Made by a program: the position numbers and the translations under genes
Notes under the pieces: model-generated
Told to the model about the DNA's origin: nothing
Database searches by the model: none
Seen by the model: only the letters and a program-made list of their open reading frames with translations
NCBI GenBank assembly: GCA_001931875.2
Contig: MSJH02000756.1
Location: 1-50,441 of the forward strand
DNA from: Byssochlamys sp. IMV 00236
Lineage: Eukaryota; Ascomycota; Eurotiomycetes; Eurotiales; Thermoascaceae
Direction: 5' to 3'
DNA: 50,441 nt
Shown: positions 25,334-35,613 of the stretch, in pieces
How positions within the stretch are numbered: position 1 is the first letter of the stretch
Layout of the letters: each line of letters begins with the position of its first letter

Positions 25334-26546
25334 ATGAACAATTACGACAAGTCCAAATGGCTTGTTATGGCCGGCATTATTACAACAACAAATGCCATGT
25401 GGTTGCCTCAGAAGCGTGGCCCTGAATTTCATAATGCAGGCGACCCAGAACCTACGGACCATAGCAACAAAAGTAAGACGAACAAATAATATTTGTACTC
25501 ATAATTAATTATGTGTATTAGCCACTAAAGATGCTACTCAGACCACCGATAAACCAAAAGCTACACATACAACGGCAAAGAATGAACCAACGAATGATAG
25601 TAACCACACTACTGCTGCTACACGCCGCTCCTCGTCTTCTCCTAAAACAGCATCGGCTGCTTCTGCTTCTCCTAGCAGTAATAGCAGCAACAGTAGCAGC
25701 AGCAGTAGTAGTAGTGCCTCTACAAGTGGTGCTGTCAGCAGTACTGCCATTGTCAGTAGTCCAGCACCAACTGTCATGAGTAGTTCCACGAGTGTACCTA
25801 GTTTGACCGGAAGCATTTCATCTAGCACACCTTCCGCATCAGCAGCCGCTAGTACTGGTTCATCCGGATCATCCTCTTCTGGTGCTATTATTGGCGCTGT
25901 CGTTGCTGTTCTTGTAGTTGCCATTGCCGGTGCAGGTGCCTTGCTTTTCGTACGTAGAAGAAGAAGAAGACAATTGAAGCAGAGCCGAGCAGCTCGCATG
26001 TCGACAATGAACCCTAACTTTGGCGTAGAAAACAAGCCCTATGACCATCAAGATAATTATTCTGCTCCTCAAACAGGATATAGTGAAGCGCCCAGCATGC
26101 AGCAGGTAGCAACAGCAACAAGTAATTTCAATACGTATCAACCTGCACTTGCGATTAACAATCAGAGTAAAGAAACGATTCAGCAACAGCAACAACAATA
26201 TTATCAAACGCAGTCACCTACGGCTGTACAGCCTCAGATAACAGAAGGACCTCAAGAGCCTCAAACAGCTTCGCTTGGAACGTTTACAGTCATTGCCACT
26301 TATATACCTACACTTAGTGATGAGTTAGAAATTGAGCCCGGAGACCGTATTGAACTACTTGTAGAATATGATGATGGCTGGTGCCAAGGCATCAACATTA
26401 CCAAGAATTATGCAAAGGGTGTTTTCCCAAGACATTGTATTGACGTTGTTGATCAAGTTGCTCCTCTTCCTCCTTCCTCAACCACAGATGTTGAGAGAAC
26501 AAAGCGAGTCAGTTCAATGTATGTTACGGGTACTTCTGCTAAATAA
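25334..26546 (+). CDS. Single-pass membrane protein with cytosolic SH3 domain
   Basis: Two exons (25334-25472, 25522-26546) give 387 residues. The N-terminus (SKWLVMAGIITTTNAMW) could be a signal peptide. It is followed by a Ser/Thr/Ala-rich, probably O-glycosylated ectodomain of about 130 residues, one transmembrane helix (GAIIGAVVAVLVVAIAGAG), an Arg/Lys stop-transfer cluster (VRRRRRRQLK), a Gln-rich linker, and a C-terminal SH3 domain. The SH3 has the expected ALYDY-like start (ATYIPTLSDELEIEPGD), DDGWCQG and GVFPRHCIDVV. The topology resembles fungal Fus1-like or mucin-type sensors with a cytosolic SH3, which recruit proline-rich signalling partners. The precise orthology is uncertain. 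Confidence 0.85.
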
Positions 26547-26763
26547 CCATTAGATTCTCTCTACCCACTCTCTATCATATTATATTACCATTTTATATAA
26601 TAAATTTTATACTTTAGTCATTTTTGACGCAATATGACGTTGGGTGGCTAAGTGCAACCATGTGTGGCCGATGAGGTACTCCTTTTGACGCCTTTTCTAT
26701 CTGAATATAAATTCACAAGTTCTTTTTGTTTCTTTCTTTTCTTCTTTTTATAAATTCTTCAAA

Positions 26764-27073
26764 ATGGCTTGTCCTTGTAACAAAGATTCTTGCAAGTAAG
26801 TTCGTATACATGCATTAAATACATCGATTGATATTTTGTACATAGATGCTCTGCTGCTTCTTGCAACTGTGGTCAAAACTGTACTTGTAACGACTGTGGT
26901 GCTAAACACAGTGATGCCTGTACTTGCAAAGGTAAACAAAAATAATAGAAAGCATAGTTAGTCTAACTATTTGTTATAGGAACTAACAATGGTATAACGA
27001 ATGAATATAGTTTAATATAATGCTTACTCTTCCTTATGTAGGATGCAACTGTGGTTCTAACTGCAAGTGTTAA
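26764..27073 (+). CDS. Metallothionein
   Basis: Three tiny exons (26764-26795, 26846-26931, 27042-27073) encode 49 residues, 15 of them cysteine, mostly in C-x-C and C-x2-C pairs (ACPCNKDSCKC, CNCGQNCTC, CNCGSNCKC). There are no aromatic residues and one His. This composition is diagnostic of metallothioneins, which bind Cu(I), Zn or Cd through thiolate clusters in the cytosol. Both introns interrupt Lys codons or the junction beside Cys pairs, keeping phase. A TATA-like AT-rich stretch and a CT-rich leader precede the ATG. No canonical metal-response element was identified by eye. Confidence 0.9.
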
Positions 27074-27270
27074 AAATTCCTTCTTCTACCAATCATTTTC
27101 TTTTTTTTTTTATTAAAGCCTACTTTGCATGAAAATGTACACACTTTTTGTCTTGATTTTTTGACTTTCTGAGTTTACATTTGGTTACGCGTCTACAAAA
27201 AAGAAGTTCGTAAAAAAAAAGCGCGACTTTTTTTTTTTTCCTAATCTGTCATTTTATTCAAATATCTGTA

Positions 27271-29394
27271 ATGACAATCACCCTTCCACAGGCTCTTAAA
27301 GGATCTCGTTGTATAATTCATATTGACTTGGGTATAAACATACTTGCCCAATTATTTATAAAACTAACTCAATATGGCAAGATTGCTTTTATTGTCAAGT
27401 TGGTAATTCCTAATGAGCTTAAAAGAAACATACATGTAACTTTGTGCAATTAGAACAAGTGAGATTAGGCATATCTTCTGACGTTCCTGTAGCCGTGCAG
27501 CAGTGGCAGAATCTTATTGCTGGTAAGCATTTTCTTTTTTTTTTTCTTTGGGTTTGTGTCTAAAAATGAAAAACATAGTAAACTATCCAGCCAGAAAGGC
27601 AGGCATCGATAGACATTGTACAGTAGAGAAAGCCAAAAAACTATGTCCGGAGATAAAACTATTACATGTGCCAACCTATTCTGCAAATGAGATAGAACCT
27701 CAATACCATGAAAACCCCAATCGTGCCACTCACAAGGTGTCACTTGACCCTTACCGAACAGCGTCATTAAATATTTTCAAAATATTTCACCAGTACTGCG
27801 ACAAGATTCAAAAAATCGGTTTCGATGAGGCATTTATGGATGTCACTTCTACAGTCAATCAGAGATTGATTGAATATATCGATTATCACCCAGAACTGCT
27901 TGATAGATTAGATGACAATGCATGCGATCTAGACCTTGACTGGGATCAGGTAGGTATTGCTATCGAGTCCAAAGAGGAAGAGGAAAGAAGGCAATTGGAA
28001 ACAGATGGAAGTCATTGGTCAAAGGCAACCTGGAGAGACCTGCAGCTTTATTTTGGTGCAGAATTGGCGGCAAAAATACGTCATGAGATATATACAACAC
28101 TCCAATACACATGTTCTGCTGGTAAGAAAGAAAGAGAGAAGCAAGTGAGTGCTTATAAGTTTTAAATCAAATAGGAATTGCTCATTACAAATCGGTTGCT
28201 AAACTATGCTCCAGTAAAAACAAACCAAATAAACAGGTATATTTACATATACTTGTATCTCTCTTCTTTATTAATCTTGTTGACATAAAGACAGTCCTAA
28301 GAGATTCTGCCGCGCTCTATTTTATGGAACACGTCCCGTTCACTAAAATTAGAAACCTAGGCGGGAAACTAGGGAGCGAAGTTGAATCGAGTCTTACTAT
28401 AAACAAAGCAAGTGATCTATGGTATATACAAGCTTTTAACTGTGTGAAATAGTCCTTTTTGATTTGTTTATTAGGAAATATACGATAGAAGAACTTCAAC
28501 GTAAATTTGGAGATTCGACAGGACGATATCTATATAATATTAGTAGAGGAGTGGATAACGAAGAAAGTAAGAACAGACACCAAGACTTATCATCTCTAAC
28601 TATTTTAAAGTTATTCCGATGAAAGCTCCTAAATCGATTATGGCCGCTAAACAGTTTAACCCTGCTGTAGAGAATATTCAAGAGATGGATCAATGGTTTT
28701 CTATATTGGCCATTGAACTTCGACATCGCGTATTGAAGAATTATGAAGAGTTTAATACCTGGCCAAAAACATTTACTGTAAGTTTGGGCTTTTAGCGTGC
28801 GTCAAAATTCTAAACATAATATAGTTACAGTACGCGTCTATACCATACCTCTCATTTCGATCTAAAGCAATGGGACCTATTAGTCGTGAAGAAATGAAAG
28901 ATCATGGTAAGATAATAAACAAAAAGTAGAAGAAAAGGTTTATTGAAAGGGCTTATTGTGTAGAGAACATAGCCAAGAAATTAGAAAAGGTATTCAAATC
29001 TGTAGGAAGCCCAATGCCATGCTCTGGTCTTCAATTTTCAGCAAGTAATTTTACACAAGGAGCATCCCAATCACGTTCAATACACCAATTCTTTAACAAG
29101 ATACCCAGAAGCTCAAATGAATCATCTGTTTCAAGCCCGTCATGTTCACAACCTACATATGATAAGCCAAGGACGGTTGCTCCATTATGGGATCAAGGTA
29201 TTGATGAATCATTGGAATATCTCTGCGATAAATGCCATAAAAAGATCCTGTTGGTCAATATCGACGAACACACTGATTATCACTTTGCTTTAGACATTCA
29301 AAAGCAAGTAAATCAAGAATTGAATCAATCCAAGAAACGGACAAACGATGGTACTCAAGAATCAAACAAGAAAAAGAAACTCTTCTTCTCTTAA
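27271..29394 (+). CDS. DNA polymerase eta (Y family, translesion)
   Basis: Ten exons (27271-27331, 27382-27402, 27454-27522, 27579-28121, 28175-28236, 28291-28421, 28475-28566, 28611-28777, 28825-28906, 28964-29394) give 552 residues; exon 2 is only 21 nt. The palm begins IIHIDLDCFYCQVEQ with the metal-binding Asp pair, then LIAVNYPARKAGI, and GFDEAFMDVT carries the other catalytic acids. Thumb and little-finger regions follow (SAGIAHYKSVAKLCSSKNKPN, NLGGKLG). Near the C-terminus is a UBZ-like finger (CDKCHKK ... H-x3-H) that would bind ubiquitinated PCNA, and SIHQFF, resembling a PIP box lacking its first Gln. The family bypasses UV cyclobutane dimers. The acceptor at 28824 could alternatively be 28830, removing two residues. 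Confidence 0.9.
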
Positions 29395-30324
29395 CATTCT
29401 CTTTCCGTTGCTGCGCGTGTACACTTTTAGGTCACCGTTTGTATCACCTGTTAAGTATGAAAAAATTGACCATATTTATTTAAGCTTTTTGCTAAATATA
29501 TAAACTTTATCATTATGCCAAATATTTCTAAAGAGTGAAATAAAGGGAACCAAGGAAATGTATGGTCATATGACTTAACCGAGGTACATGTTTAATCAGC
29601 AATGCATTGAAACAATTCATATACCCCATTAAGCTCTATTAAAAATATAAGTGATACAGAGCAAGGTATTACCAGGTATTTTCTGTCACTTCCAAGATCT
29701 AAAAGGAGAGATAAAAATAAGACTTGATCCTTTTTTGGAATTAAACAAGTTCATCCAAACAGATTAATAAAAAAAAAAGGTAAAGAATGCATCTCCATGT
29801 CAACCTATTGGTATGTGCCTCTTTTATTATATATGTGCTTCTTTTTTATTTTCTCTTGGCTTTATTGTTTCTCCTTGTTTTAGCTTTCTACTGCATCTAA
29901 GCTGTAAGAGGTAATGTGCTACAGCACATGACTTTCCAATTTAGTAACTTGCCTGGTGTGTGAAAACTTTGAAAGCAAAATGCTGCACCTAAGCGCATGA
30001 AAGACTCCATATTCCGCGCTTGATTTGAAATAAAAGAAGGTAATAGCAGAGACATTTGACTGATATATATGCAAAAGCATGAATGACCTGTGGATCGAGT
30101 CATCAAAAACAATGGGAGAAACTGGAGCCACGGCTCAAGTGAGTCATTGAGGGCAAAGGTTTCGTGGCGATCATTTGAAAAGAATGGGCCTTATTTAAAC
30201 AAGGTTCCAATTGACGTGAATTGAGTTTTTTCTTTTCTTTTTTCCTTTTCTCTTTTTCACTCTTTGACGATTGTCATCTTTTACTTTACGACTTTATTGT
30301 AAACTTATTTATATACACATCACC
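29395..30324. other. Intergenic region
   Basis: About 930 bp between Pol eta and the F-box gene, both +. No conserved gene seen. Overlapping minus-strand frames at 29897-30131 have ordinary composition but no recognisable motif; they may be chance or a fragment. T/C-rich DNA from 30225 to 30270 probably belongs to the F-box gene promoter. Confidence 0.5.
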
Positions 30325-31047
30325 ATGAAATATCTAAGCACTATAACCAGTTGGTTTCAAAGAACAAAAGGACATCACTCACAAAATAAATCAATGCTCA
30401 AGGGACGGTTTAATGATTTACCAGATGAGGTGATCGTTATAATTCTATCAGACCCTGTGCTAGACCTGGAAACTCTTTATAATATGATGAAGATTTCTCA
30501 GAGGATATTTCATCTGGTTCACCATGTATTTGTAAAGTACAGACTCCCAGCCCTCGACGTGGTCGTATGCATAGATCAAGAAGGGCGCAATCGCTCAACA
30601 ACCCAATTTGGAATCCAGGATTTTAACTTGGATAAACACTGCATTAGCTTTACTCCGTGTACGCCGACGAGTAGGAGATACTACGCAGACAAGCAGGCAC
30701 CTGCCATGCGTTTTACAATGATAACAGATGGTTATTATACACCTACAGATACAAATCTGACAAACAAATGTGATAATGCAGCCATAAATAGAAAACATGT
30801 TGAATGTGCCGAAGAAAGGATGATGTATTGTAAGGTTAAAATGGAATCACAAAGTCAGAGATTACGCAAGACCAGTAAACAAGGTCATCATTATATCAAT
30901 CGAACAAGTCCTCTCCAGAGATCGACACGGTGGGAATTTGGATATCAAATAAGCCACGTAGTTCATAAGGAATACTATCTCCTACCTCTGTATTTGGAAA
31001 TTCATCTTGATTTTTTAATTCAATTGTTCAAAATGAGGGGCGAATGA
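30325..31047 (+). CDS. F-box-like protein
   Basis: A single-exon frame of 240 residues from the ATG at 30325 (context caccatg). Residues about 30-70 (RFNDLPDEVIVIILSDPVL, then LETLYNMMKISQRIFHLVH) match an F-box, which recruits Skp1 in SCF ubiquitin ligases. No leucine-rich, WD40 or Kelch repeats follow; the C-terminal part has no recognisable domain, so the substrate is unknown. Such short orphan F-box proteins are common in fungi. The stop is only 67 bp before the next gene's ATG on the same strand. Confidence 0.7.
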   Translation: MKYLSTITSWFQRTKGHHSQNKSMLKGRFNDLPDEVIVIILSDPVLDLETLYNMMKISQRIFHLVHHVFVKYRLPALDVVVCIDQEGRNRSTTQFGIQDFNLDKHCISFTPCTPTSRRYYADKQAPAMRFTMITDGYYTPTDTNLTNKCDNAAINRKHVECAEERMMYCKVKMESQSQRLRKTSKQGHHYINRTSPLQRSTRWEFGYQISHVVHKEYYLLPLYLEIHLDFLIQLFKMRGE

Positions 31048-31114
31048 ATTCAATAAAAAATAACATGTCCAAGGTTGCACTAAGCCATTGTTCTTCCCCC
31101 TTTTCTTTATTATC

Positions 31115-32393
31115 ATGGATTCCACTCTTGTAGGTCCTCTGCGCACTTCCAAGTCAACACCAACCAAGAATAATAAGAAACAGGCTTTGCCTCAGACAGG
31201 CCGACATAAATCTAGCGATGATGTCACATTTCCAGAATTACCAGAACAGATACCACAATTACCAACAACCATTCCTCGAATCAATGTTTTACGAGAACCT
31301 CGATTACATCAGACATTTCAATACAAGGCGCCTTCACACAGCAAACTGAGTTCTCATCGAGTAGGCTATGCAGAGTATGGACCACAGACTGGTCACCCTG
31401 TCCTTGTGATTGGAGGTTATGGCTGTACTCGACTTGTTGGTATCATGTTTGAAGAACTGGCTTACAGATACGGCCTGAGGATGATCTGGCCCGAGCGTCC
31501 TGGGTAAATGCGAGCTACATAGCCTTCTCCCACACACACAATAAACCCCGCCTTTGAACACTTGTTTTAGATATGGATTGAGTGAAGAGTGCGGCTCACA
31601 GCAGATCAGTGCATTAGAATGGGCTGATGTAGTTGTACAACTATCGGATCATTTGGGTATTGATCGATTCAGCATCATTGCACAATCGGTAGGTACTGTG
31701 TTTGCATTAGCCATTGCTTATCGATTCAAAAGGCGAATATCTGCACCCATCTATCTGATCTCGCCCTGGGTATCTACTCAAGCTGCCAACACGTTCAAAT
31801 GGACTCGACGATTGCCTGCTTCGCTCGTGGCCAAGACAATCTCTCTGACGCTAGATGTCATGTGGTTATTCAATAGCAAAACAAGCAAGGAACAAAGCAT
31901 CAACAAGGAAGACACAAGTACAAATCATCCCAAAACAAAGAGTAGCCGGAAGACCATGATCACATTTGAAGAAGATGAGCTACTAGCCTCATTGGACGAT
32001 GGGCCACTCGATCTGCCGACGGATTTTCCTACTCATCGACCTCTAAGGCACTTTGTTCGACCCCAGCACATGTCGCTCTATTTAGCAATGAATCAACGAC
32101 GCATGTCTGAACCTTATAATCAAGGCCAACTCTGCGATGTGATGGTTGCATTAGAAAAGCATCACATGTTTGGATTTAATTATTCAGATATCAAAGTATC
32201 CGTGTCTGCTGTATGGGGAGATAAAGATAGCTTGATTCCTTCCAAGGCAATTGATACCCTCGCTAGTAGTTTACGTGATGTCCGATTAAAGATATTAGAA
32301 AGTGAGGGACATGATTTGGTATGGAAAGAAGGTGTGATGGAGTGGGCAATGCGAGGTATTTCTGAAAGATGGAAACAGCAAAAGAATGCTTAA
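31115..32393 (+). CDS. Alpha/beta-hydrolase fold protein
   Basis: Two exons (31115-31503, 31571-32393) give 403 residues. After a Lys/Pro-rich, probably disordered N-terminus of about 85 residues comes the hydrolase core: VLVIGGYGCTRLVG (oxyanion region), WPERPGYGLS, nucleophile elbow FSIIAQSVGTVFALA with Ser flanked by Ala-Gln and Val-Gly instead of the usual G-x-S-x-G, acid in VWGDKDSLIPS, and catalytic His in ESEGHDLVW. A basic/acidic insertion of about 100 residues (lid region) sits between elbow and acid. There is no signal peptide, so a cytosolic or membrane-associated esterase or lipase-like enzyme is likely; the substrate cannot be told. Confidence 0.85.
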
Positions 32394-33019
32394 TGCATGT
32401 GTGTGTATATATATACCCTTTATTACTATATAAATAAATAAGTTTATGTGTATGTCAGAACGTGGTTTGAATTCATTTAGATTTGATCATATTCGCCTTA
32501 TACGTTCATCATTCATTCAAGAGGTTATTCGGGTTCTTTATTTTTCCACTTGATCATTTTAACATTGCTGCATTCAGATTGAAAACTACATTTTAACTCT
32601 CATAGTTTTGAGTTCAAGATTTTCATAATGTCATTCGTCATTTCAGCAATGTAAAAATGAACCAAGGGAGATCCACTGAATAACACACTTACCTTTTATT
32701 AACAGCACACACATAAACACATACAAAGTCATTTCTCAGATTTCTGTTCAAAAATACCATCACAAGATGTTCGGTTATTCCTCCATTAATATTTGTCTTC
32801 ACAGAAATTTTAATAGGGAGTATGTGTGTGGTTAATAATAAAGGAGATTTTTTTCTTTACTTTTCGAAATTTCATTTTCAAATAGAGCCCAGCAGACACC
32901 GCCACCATCTACCATGATTACACGAGGTAGACGCGTGTTGACGGACAGCTGAGAGCTGTTATTCTCAGAGACATGTTAAAAAACAATTAAGACATACTTC
33001 ATTGATAAAAAAAAAATAT
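32394..33019. other. Convergent intergenic region
   Basis: About 630 bp between the hydrolase (+) and thioredoxin (-) stops. AT-rich, with a TATATA run at about 32407 and a small palindrome acagctgagagctgt near 32945. No gene seen. Confidence 0.5.
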
Positions 33020-33591
33020 TTATTTTTTAGCAAGGTTTGCATGCTTTTCAACAAATCCATTCACTTGTTTGACCATTGCGCCAACGAACTGGTCGACTAC
33101 TTTGCCATTATGAAAAGCAGTTACAGTGGGTAATGCAGCAATCTGATCGATGTTAGATATATTATGCATATTATTATTATTATTATTATTATCTTACATT
33201 GAATTCTTTGGCAATATCCTCACAATTGTCTACATTAATCTTTACCAAAGTCACTTGAGGATTAGCAGCAACAGCCTTGGATAAGGCGGGCCCGATGATT
33301 CTACAGGGTCCACACCAACTATGCCAAGACATTAGAGTCATTTATCATTCTCTAATGTATACATTCATATTTACTCTGCATAAAAATCTACAATGACAGG
33401 GTGGTCGGCTTTTCTGACCAAAGAGTCAAAGGTTGACTTGTCTCCTTCGACTGTCTTTCCAGTAAAGCGAGGAGTAGCAGCATGGAAAGAGCGCAATACT
33501 AGTAAAATATTAAGTCAAATAGTCATGCCTTATTTTTATTGTTGACATTACATTGTCTACCAGAAGTTGTTAATGGGCGAAGCGAGTTCAT
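33020..33591 (-). CDS. Mitochondrial thioredoxin
   Basis: Four exons (33591-33552, 33498-33375, 33318-33198, 33142-33020) give 135 residues. The N-terminus MNSLRPLTTSGRQLLRSFH is Arg/Ser-rich without acids, as in a mitochondrial presequence. The mature part has the thioredoxin core VIVDFYADWCGPCR, with the redox CGPC motif split from its Ala by an intron, followed by KINVDNCED and the cis-Pro block IAALPTVTAFHNGK. It reduces protein disulfides, probably with a mitochondrial thioredoxin reductase (yeast Trx3-like). The last intron contains an ATT/AAT trinucleotide repeat (about 33170-33192). Confidence 0.93.
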
Positions 33592-33756
33592 TTCAGTTGA
33601 AGAAAATGTGTATTTTCTTGCTGTCACTTTTTAATTTAGCCCCGAAAAAGGGTGTGAAGTAGGATAAAATAAATTTACTCACATGACAGCTAATTTCTTT
33701 TGTTATTATAAATAAAGTCAAACCTACGGAATTTGGCGTTTTCTCAAAAATAAATA

Positions 33757-33982
33757 ACAATGTTGCCGAAAAGACGATAGAGGATGTGGTTATAGGCTTT
33801 CTAGCCGCGTTTTATTCTCAAAAAAACAATAAAAAAATTTCTTGTAATCTATACTCTTTACATCTTTCTATGCGTGCGCCTTGGATGAGGAAACCATGGT
33901 AGCTTGGGCGGGAGCTAGAAAAACTTTCGATACCAGAGCTGGGTAGCTACCACATCTTCTGTCGTCTTTTCGACAACATTGC
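33757..33982. mobile_element. MITE-like element with TA target duplication
   Basis: A 226-bp element begins acaatgttgccgaaaagacg and ends with its near-reverse-complement cgtcttttcgacaacattgc; the similarity extends about 33 bp on each side with a few mismatches. TA lies immediately outside each end (33755-33756 and 33983-33984), the target duplication of Tc1/mariner transposons. No coding sequence fits inside, so it would need a transposase in trans. A further tggtagct/agctacca inverted pair occurs inside. It lies 165 bp upstream of the thioredoxin ATG. Confidence 0.75.
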
Positions 33983-34032
33983 TATTTTTTATCATTCTTC
34001 AATTATGCAAACTCTAGGTGAAATAAAAGGTA

Positions 34033-34034
<2 letters not shown>

Positions 34035-34072
<38 letters not shown>
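34035..34072. repeat. 38-nt poly(T) tract
   Basis: An uninterrupted run of 38 T lies directly after a good splice donor (gtaagt at about 34030). It may be the tail of an integrated retro-sequence read on the other strand, or an assembly-sensitive homopolymer. Confidence 0.8.
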
Positions 34073-34077
<5 letters not shown>

Positions 34078-34539
34078 CTTACTCAGTAAAACGGTCAATA
34101 GTACGCGTGCCAACGTCGTAGGCGAACGGACCCGCTGGTCTTCGCGTCAGTCTAAGCCTTGTTGACGCTTGATGGCTATTGATTCTAGAAATAGGCAGTT
34201 TACTGACTTTTTTTTTATAGATACGTTCTCAACATAAACTAAATATACCCATAAAAATTATGCTTCCTGTTAAATAAATGCATTTCTAATTGTTAATAAA
34301 ATAATATTTTAAAAATACAGTTGTTTCGTTTCTTTTTTATAAGGCTGAGCCTCTTAAATGCTTATTGAGTTTAATATTGATTGAATGTCGTTCCTAATTC
34401 AACCTTAGTTGCCTCCATTTCGACTCCAGATGTGGCACTATGCTCTCTAAGCCGCGCTTTTTTATTCGTAGTTTTAGAAACTGTCACGTAAGCTCTAATG
34501 ATAAAAAAACACGTACTTGCAGAAAACGAGCTTCGTCTA
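34073..34539. other. Non-coding, flank of degraded element
   Basis: About 470 bp without an intact gene. The minus strand from about 34380 to 34500 has an open stretch that could be a continuation of the MULE remnant just above it, but no motif supports this. Confidence 0.35.
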
Positions 34540-34890
34540 CCTGAGAGGGTTCTTGATAGATTTCCAATCCATGTTTTGATTTACGTGCTCTTCAGTTCAC
34601 TGCTTCACCTCGGAATGGAGTCTAAATGAAATGATCTCTTGCAAATCACATGTATTATGGCCAGAATGCTTCCATCTAAACCTCAACCTCAACCAGGAGA
34701 TGCTTGTTGATATAGGCAGGGCATTCGATTTTGATAGATTCTTTCGTCCTCGCTTTCTTGATGGACGCCCTGCTTTCTTTTCTTTTTTTAGGCTTCCCTG
34801 CATGGTCACATTGATACTTAATGGTACGCAATTTCAAAGGGACAGCAAGAGATTCAACATTAACAAAGGATTGGCCTAACTAACAGTAAC
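34540..34890 (-). pseudogene. FAR1/MULE-type transposase N-terminal remnant
   Basis: On the minus strand the DNA encodes a WRKY/FAR1-like zinc-finger region typical of MULE transposase N-termini: IKYQCDHAGKPKKRK, then a Lys/Arg-rich KKARTKESIKIECPAYINKH, a stop, and in another frame HNTCDLQEIISFRLHSEVK followed by EEHVNQNMDWKSIKN. In-frame stops and at least one shift show that it is not functional. A MULE catalytic fragment on the same strand at 40618 could be from the same family. Confidence 0.65.
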
Positions 34891-35613
34891 ATTAGTTTAT
34901 GGATAGAAAAATAACAATAAAAACCTAATGGTAGCAGAGGCATTGTAATGCATGAAATCATTAACTCCCATCTATTACGATGATATATAAAAACAATAAC
35001 AGCAAATATGTATAAGAGTTTCTTTTTTATTTTGGTTAAGCTAATATTTCATCTGGGTGCCCCGCTTAGTTTCGAAGCTGTGCTTCTAATCACAGGAATA
35101 ACCAACGAGAAGGTGGAGGCAAATATATTCCCAAACCCCAGATCCCAACAATAAGCTTGATCGCGCCTCGCCTGACTCGAGAAGCTTTAAGATAACATCC
35201 GCAGCCAACTCTAGCTTGATCAAACTTCCCCCAGATCCGCAAAGTTCATTCATGGTTCATCTGACTCGAGAAACCCAGTAAAGATAACATCCGCAGCCAA
35301 CCCCTCCATGAAGAGCTTTGCAAGCTTGATCGCGCCTCGCCTGACTCGAGAAACCCAGTAAAGATAACATCCGCAGCCAACTCTAGCTTGATCAAACTTC
35401 CAATAATAAAACAGTGAAAAAAATAAAAAAAAAAGAAATAAATAAAGATTACGTAGCAGATATGGTGACGTGATTATTACCAATCAGAAAAGGGCGCCTG
35501 ATATTTTAAAGCTCAAGCAGTGCGAGGTCCAACATTGGATACACTGTTACACATTTATGTGTCCCACCAAAAAAGGAAATTAATTTGCTTGTCCCTTGTA
35601 GTTCCCATGGAAA
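34891..35613. other. Repeat-bearing non-coding stretch
   Basis: No gene. It contains the GC-richer short repeat cluster listed separately (35153-35401) embedded in AT-rich DNA. Confidence 0.5.
35153..35401. repeat. Cluster of three ~75-bp direct repeats
   Basis: Two longer copies (35153-35229 and 35322-35401) share aagcttgatcgcgcctcg, ctgactcgagaa, aagataacatccgcagccaa and ctctagcttgatcaaactt. A partial copy (35261-35301) lies between them. Copies 2 and 3 share an aacccagtaa segment that copy 1 lacks. The cluster is markedly more GC-rich than its surroundings. It has no recognisable tRNA A/B boxes, so SINE origin is unproven. Confidence 0.8.

Noticed and set aside
25538..26035. 165-codon minus-strand frame opposite the SH3 protein
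   Set aside because: A Leu-run artefact of the Ser-rich ectodomain read backwards.
34090..34170. Possible tRNA or other Pol III gene in a GC-richer patch
   Set aside because: No cloverleaf, A box or B box could be fitted.
35153..35401. CRISPR-like array
   Set aside because: Only three imperfect copies, irregular spacers, one copy truncated, and a eukaryotic nuclear context.
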